Positions 59,764-64,000 of a stretch of DNA of 64,000 nucleotides are shown in pieces. A program made the translations under genes and the position numbers. The first letter of the stretch is position 1, and every line of letters begins with the position of its first letter. This stretch comes from Isoetes taiwanensis. Lineage: Eukaryota; Streptophyta; Lycopodiopsida; Isoetales; Isoetaceae. Location of the stretch: assembly GCA_021234155.1 (NCBI GenBank), contig JAJEKV010000049.1, positions 6,979,427 to 7,043,426 on the forward strand, read 5' to 3'. The notes under the pieces are model-generated. The model did no database searches and had not been told where the DNA came from. It saw only the letters and a program-made list of their open reading frames with translations.

Positions 59764-61473
59764 CCCACATTTTTACACGCCAACATCAAGCGGGCTATGA
59801 TCAAACCACTCTCATCATCACCTTTCTTTGAGACCACTTTGTCTCCATAAATCACTAATCCACTTGATCGTGATATTTTGGTGCACATTCTCGGGCCGAG
59901 GCCACAAATCTCACAATTGGCGTTGTAATTGTCATGAACTCACCCGATTTTCTCAGTCGTTTCAATCCCTCGCGATGATGTATTCAAATTTCAAGTGGTA
60001 GATGCAACAAAGATGTATGCCTCTCATGCATCCTCTTTACAAAACTCGGTTTCAGCCTCTCAAAAGTTCTGCAATGCAATTTTAATATGAGGATTCTCCT
60101 CTCTAAACCCGAGGTAGAATTGCAACCGCAGGGAAATCGTGTGAATGCCAAATAAATGCTACATATAATGAACCCTACAATATAGGATGAATACGCATTG
60201 GCTGACTTCAAGAAGGTGAATTGGATGTTCCATCTTTATTCTGCCTCTCGATACATACCTCCTCACGCCTTTTCTTGTATGGAGAAACTCTTGTATTTTT
60301 GTTCAACTTGAGAACAGGCTTTCTATTGTAATCTAACATGCTATCCATCCGCTTCCTCCTCCCGAACATTGACCAAGGTCCTTCCCTTTGTTAGCTTGCA
60401 CCCTTCTTTGAAAAGCATTTGAAATTGTTTTTCCGGGATGCCGAGGCAACCGTCACTGCTTGATTCAATGGCTTGACTCCATTTGTACCAAGGTCGCCAT
60501 TATCGAGGTGGACTTCCTTGCACTAAGCATGTCATGATTCCTCTCATACTTATGTTCTTGCATTGTTTCCTTCAAATTCTTCACCATTTGCTCGGCCATA
60601 GTAACACCTTAGATTTCTTTATAGAAGCAATTGGTAAATCCCTTTGCCCTCCAAAGAAGATCAAGGATACAGCCTTTGTCATTGTCATCAACATTTGTAC
60701 TAATTTGGTTGAATACTTCAAAAATTTCTCCCCGAACTTTTTCTTATTTCGCGGGTCCTTTCACCGCAATTTTTTATTCTTCTTTGAAGGCGAATCTTTA
60801 AAAAGGGAATTCTTCTTCATTGCTACCTTCTTTGCATACAATCTCGCCTCGATCTCTTTCCTTGCTGCATCAATGGCTTTGTAAAGTGAAGGGGAGAGGG
60901 AATTGGGTTTTTTCTATCCCTGATTGTGGTATTGTAAAATTGGTGAGGGCAAATTGTTGAATTTCGGTTCGTGCAATTCTTTGGAAACAATTAGTCCCTC
61001 CATTTTGCTTGAATTAAGATGGGTTAGCTCGCCATCCACTTAATATGGCGGCTGCTGCATTCATGTTTTCGCACCATTCAAGCTCATGATTCTCTCGACT
61101 GTCATTTGATCTAAGCAAGACCCTACATGTCAATTGATCAATCACGCACGCCGTGTTTAAAACCACACGATTTTAAGCACTTGTAAGCGGCGTCCGGACG
61201 GTGATTTCTGCTACCCAGTACCGATTTTGCACCCTAATCATATTTTCTCCTGGAAACTGGACCATTGTAGATGGAACGAGTGGATGTGTAGTTTGTGGCA
61301 TAGCATTTAGTGTCAATTTTGTCATGCGCGGTACAGCCACAATGTGGACACAAGTTCCAACCTTTGGTGTTTCCAGTATGCATGCAAAAATTTGCAATGC
61401 AATGTTTGCAACCTAGAACTGCCAACAGACTTGTATTCAGAGCTTGGTTATCTTTATTTTGTCCCTAACATGG
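59764..61473. other. Intergenic; possible upstream part of the transposase relic
   Basis: No gene recognised. At 61234-61425 the minus strand has a Cys-rich frame (CKHCIANFC...LCPHCG) while the + strand is also open. The Cys spacing is suggestive but not assignable. Confidence 0.35.
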
Positions 61474-62255
61474 CAGATGAGGAAGATAAAGATACTGAGA
61501 CTGCAGCCACTAAAGGTACATGCAGTCATAATAACGATGAATATGTTGAATCTCCTCGTAAATTACAAGTGCGTAGACGCCCACAAACTCGATCCATGAC
61601 AAGCCCTTTGAAAGGTTAGTTTTATATTTTTATTTTATATTCAATAGTGGCGAGGGTTGTTTAGTTGCATGTATGCAAAATAAAGAGAAACATAACAAGC
61701 GTTAAAGAAGGTGCATCTTGAAGACGAGGGATTTGTTGAAAATGAACAAGCTGATTTGGAGCATGGTTTTGAGTAAGGTTTAATAGTAATCGACAGATAT
61801 GTTGCATTTGTATTAAGACATAGGCGTGTGTAGAAGATAATTCGAGAGCGTGGAAGAAGTTAAGGCAAGGAAGCAAACAACAAGATAAAAGTTTCTCAAA
61901 AGGTAAACCGCTTTATCCTTTCATTATGTGATCTAGTGGTTTCAGACTAGTGGTGTCAGACTAAGAGAAATTGCAGGAAATGAAGTTGTTCTGGGCGAGG
62001 AAGCACCACATGATGTTAAAGTTGGAAGAAAGGGTGTACCAAAAGGTTTCAGACCTTCAAATAGTTGTGATGCACCTGCTACAAGACAAAAGCAAAGAAA
62101 GGTAAGGAAGCCTAGGGTCAATCAGAAGAATAAGAAGACTGCAAGCAGTGGAAAAATTATGGATACTCAACCAACTGCTCCTGCAAGCACGAAGAAGAGT
62201 TCAGATGCTACACCAATTGCTACTGCAAGCACTGAAAAAACTTTGGATACAATAG
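61474..62255 (+). CDS. Two exons of an unrecognised basic, hydrophilic protein (partial)
   Basis: Exon 61474-61614 begins MADEEDKDTETAATKG and ends RRRPQTRSMTSPLKG at a GTTAG donor. Joining to 61977 (acceptor TTGCAG) keeps the frame and yields NEVVLGEEAPHDVKVGRKGV, PKGFRPSNSC, then a Lys/Arg-rich stretch. A small internal repeat follows (IMDTQPTAPASTKKSSDA / PIATASTEKTLDTI). A second GTTAG donor follows at 62256, phase 1, so further exons are expected. The open frame also extends upstream of the Met. No domain is recognised; the composition suggests a disordered nuclear protein. The splice consistency is the main evidence that it is or was a gene. Confidence 0.45.
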
Positions 62256-63449
62256 GTTAGTACAGAATAGGTCAATGTTTTATTTCAAAACTTCAAGTAC
62301 ATTAGCATGTAATCTAAGAGTATTGTGAATGGCGTGTACAGTGGCTCGTTTCAAGCGCAGTCTTGGAATCTAGCCAAATTAAAAAAATTGTGGTTTCCAA
62401 CCCTGTGTAGCTAATTGACCAAGTACGAACTAACTCCATTTGGTTACAAATTTTCATGATCCATTTGTAACTTTACCTCCTCGAAGTCCACCTTTTCTTT
62501 GTTCCGCAACACTATTTTACCTTTCTCCGCCACGCCGATGAAATTCAATCTCCCTCCATGGTGACAGTCCACCTTTGCATGTTGCGACCTTATCTTACCC
62601 TCTCTCATAATGACCAAGTACAATCTCCTATCCAGGCCGGATTTACCCACATGTGGTCGCAAAATGAATTGGACATCGAAACCGGACACGACAACGATAT
62701 GACTTTGGAGCAATTTACCGAATATCGGACTTTAAGTTATTATGTTGTAAATCTTCTGTATAAGTTTTGTTGGCTAAGTTGTTAAAAAGTAAAGCGGTTT
62801 GCAAACTGAAACAAGTGTACTCTATGCAAATTTTAAGAACAGATGTTTCAATGCAAAGTGTCAATGTTTCTATCCAGATTTTGCCTTAAGGCAAACAAAA
62901 GGTTAAGAACAGATGTTTCAAGAAATAGAGTTTGATCAGTACTTAAGGCATGCAAATGAAATTGATTCACTTCAAGGGCATTTTGTAACCTTGATGTCAA
63001 AGGGCCAGTTATATCATTCCCTCATCTTTAAAAGTGGAGTTGGTACTGAACACATTATAATCGAATTTCATGCTCGGAATATATCCTGAGTGTAAACATA
63101 AAAGCTACTAAATTATATCTTCAAATGGATTGATTGGTTTAAAGCCTGATAAAATTATGTCTATTATTGTTCTTAGCCTGTATATACAGATGTCTATTCT
63201 CATGGTAAATTGTCGCTATTAGCAATATCGACCCAGTAGTTTCGCCAGTTAGATACCTTGCATATTCTAATTCTCCATATTTCCTCTAAGGCATTGCAAT
63301 AATTTCCCATATTTCCTATAAGGCATTGCAACACAAACATTTCCAGTTTACCTTATCAAACATTTCCATTTTACTTTATCAACAGCTTCACACCGGTGGC
63401 ATTTATTACTATATTCAATTTGAACAGAGAACAAAAAGAGATAGGACGA
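62256..63449. other. Intergenic
   Basis: No gene recognised. Small duplications include TTAAGAACAGATGTTTCAA (62834 and 62903) and CCATATTTCCT(C/A)TAAGGC (63276 and 63308). Confidence 0.45.
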
Positions 63450-64000
63450 TTAGGGGCGGATTTGGGGTCCGAAAATGGCCTCCTATCAGCCATTCCACGT
63501 CATATTTCCGCTCCCTTTTTCCCATGCCACCTAGGATACCAAACTCTCATAATTACAGATTTGCTTGGAATATTCTTCCGGAATAAGGGGGATTGCACAT
63601 TCATGGCGCCATATGTATTTAATTCTGTTGGTTGTCAGACGGACTGATGCAACACGTGGCGCTTCTAAAATGCCACTTGCATTATAGCATACCGCAACTC
63701 ATGACCGGTGTCTTCTTGGTAAGCGTATGCCACACCGCCTTCTACATTTCAAAAGTTGAATGTGTAGGTTGAAGCTTTGTATCGATCGACTTTCATTTCG
63801 AGGGGCCAAGGGTCGCGCTTTAACCGATCTTCACTTCATCCTAATACAGTTCCCCCCCTACAATTCCAAATTTGAATTTGCTTAATGTATAAAAGCATGG
63901 ATTGTAGGAGAATGGACTTTTCGATTTCCATATGCACGCTGTAAATTTCAAAACGGTTAGTACTGGACGTTCGCTCACACGGTTTAATTGTGTTGGGGGC
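63450..64000. mobile_element. TTAGRGG-family MITE, left end (continues beyond window)
   Basis: TTAGGGGCGGATTTGGGGTC then CGAAAATGGCCTCCTA and CATTCCACGTCATATTT closely match the start of the MITE at 57100. No inverted partner occurs before the window end, so the right end lies outside or is missing. Confidence 0.75.

Noticed and set aside
61234-61425. Minus-strand Cys-rich zinc-finger-like frame (CKHC...CPHCG)
   Set aside because: Opposite strand is also open and no known spacing is matched; left undecided and not annotated as a gene.

Overview
This window looks like nuclear DNA of a land plant. Plant-type families occur in it: an LRRNT_2 leucine-rich-repeat receptor N-terminus, a Mutator-like (MULE) transposase with a SWIM zinc finger, a broken CGR2/CGR3-like pectin methyltransferase and an L1-type LINE with a zf-RVT domain. 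All spliced genes here that I can resolve have very short introns (57-193 bp). That would suit a compact-intron lineage such as a lycophyte or bryophyte, but this is only an inference. Most of the window is transposons, foldback elements, tandem repeats and gene relics. I see exactly one protein gene that reads intact from start to stop.

Layout. 0-1.7 kb: an LRR receptor N-terminal fragment and a 428-bp foldback element. 1.8-9.6 kb: two 210-bp direct repeats enclose a purine-rich, tandemly duplicated region without genes, possibly a large non-autonomous LTR-like element. 12.1-18.5 kb: a MULE with long terminal inverted repeats (TIRs) built from GGGATCACC-type motifs, internal hairpin-forming arrays, and a decayed transposase. 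19.96-24.25 kb: an intact 8-exon, 1231-residue SF1 helicase of the Sen1/UPF1 group with an unusual N-terminal ParB/sulfiredoxin-like region. 24.3-33.1 kb: tandem repeats, a LINE 3' end and weak coding relics. 33.1-35.0 kb: a second MULE with a perfect 9-bp target duplication and a roughly 31-bp-period GGAATCAC array in its left end. 36.8-38.4 kb: a 5'-truncated LINE with a perfect 15-bp target duplication. 38.9-46.6 kb: a locally amplified repeat family, one copy of which is interrupted by a 3.2-kb insertion. That insertion carries a Crypton/DUF3504-like tyrosine recombinase gene. 47.6-48.6 kb: a CGR2/CGR3-like pseudogene split by a MITE. Related MITEs lie at 57.1 kb and 63.45 kb. 56.6 kb: a long (TTC/GAA)n microsatellite. 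58.3-59.8 kb: a decayed DDE-like transposase relic. 61.5-62.3 kb: two exons of an unrecognised basic protein.

The genes do not form a pathway. The window records successive insertions: MULEs, MITEs and a LINE with readable junctions, around one probably functional RNA/DNA helicase gene. The least expected items are the tyrosine-recombinase element at 42-45 kb, the domain architecture of the helicase, and the shared architecture of the two MULEs, whose ends are made of short GGRATCACC repeats.
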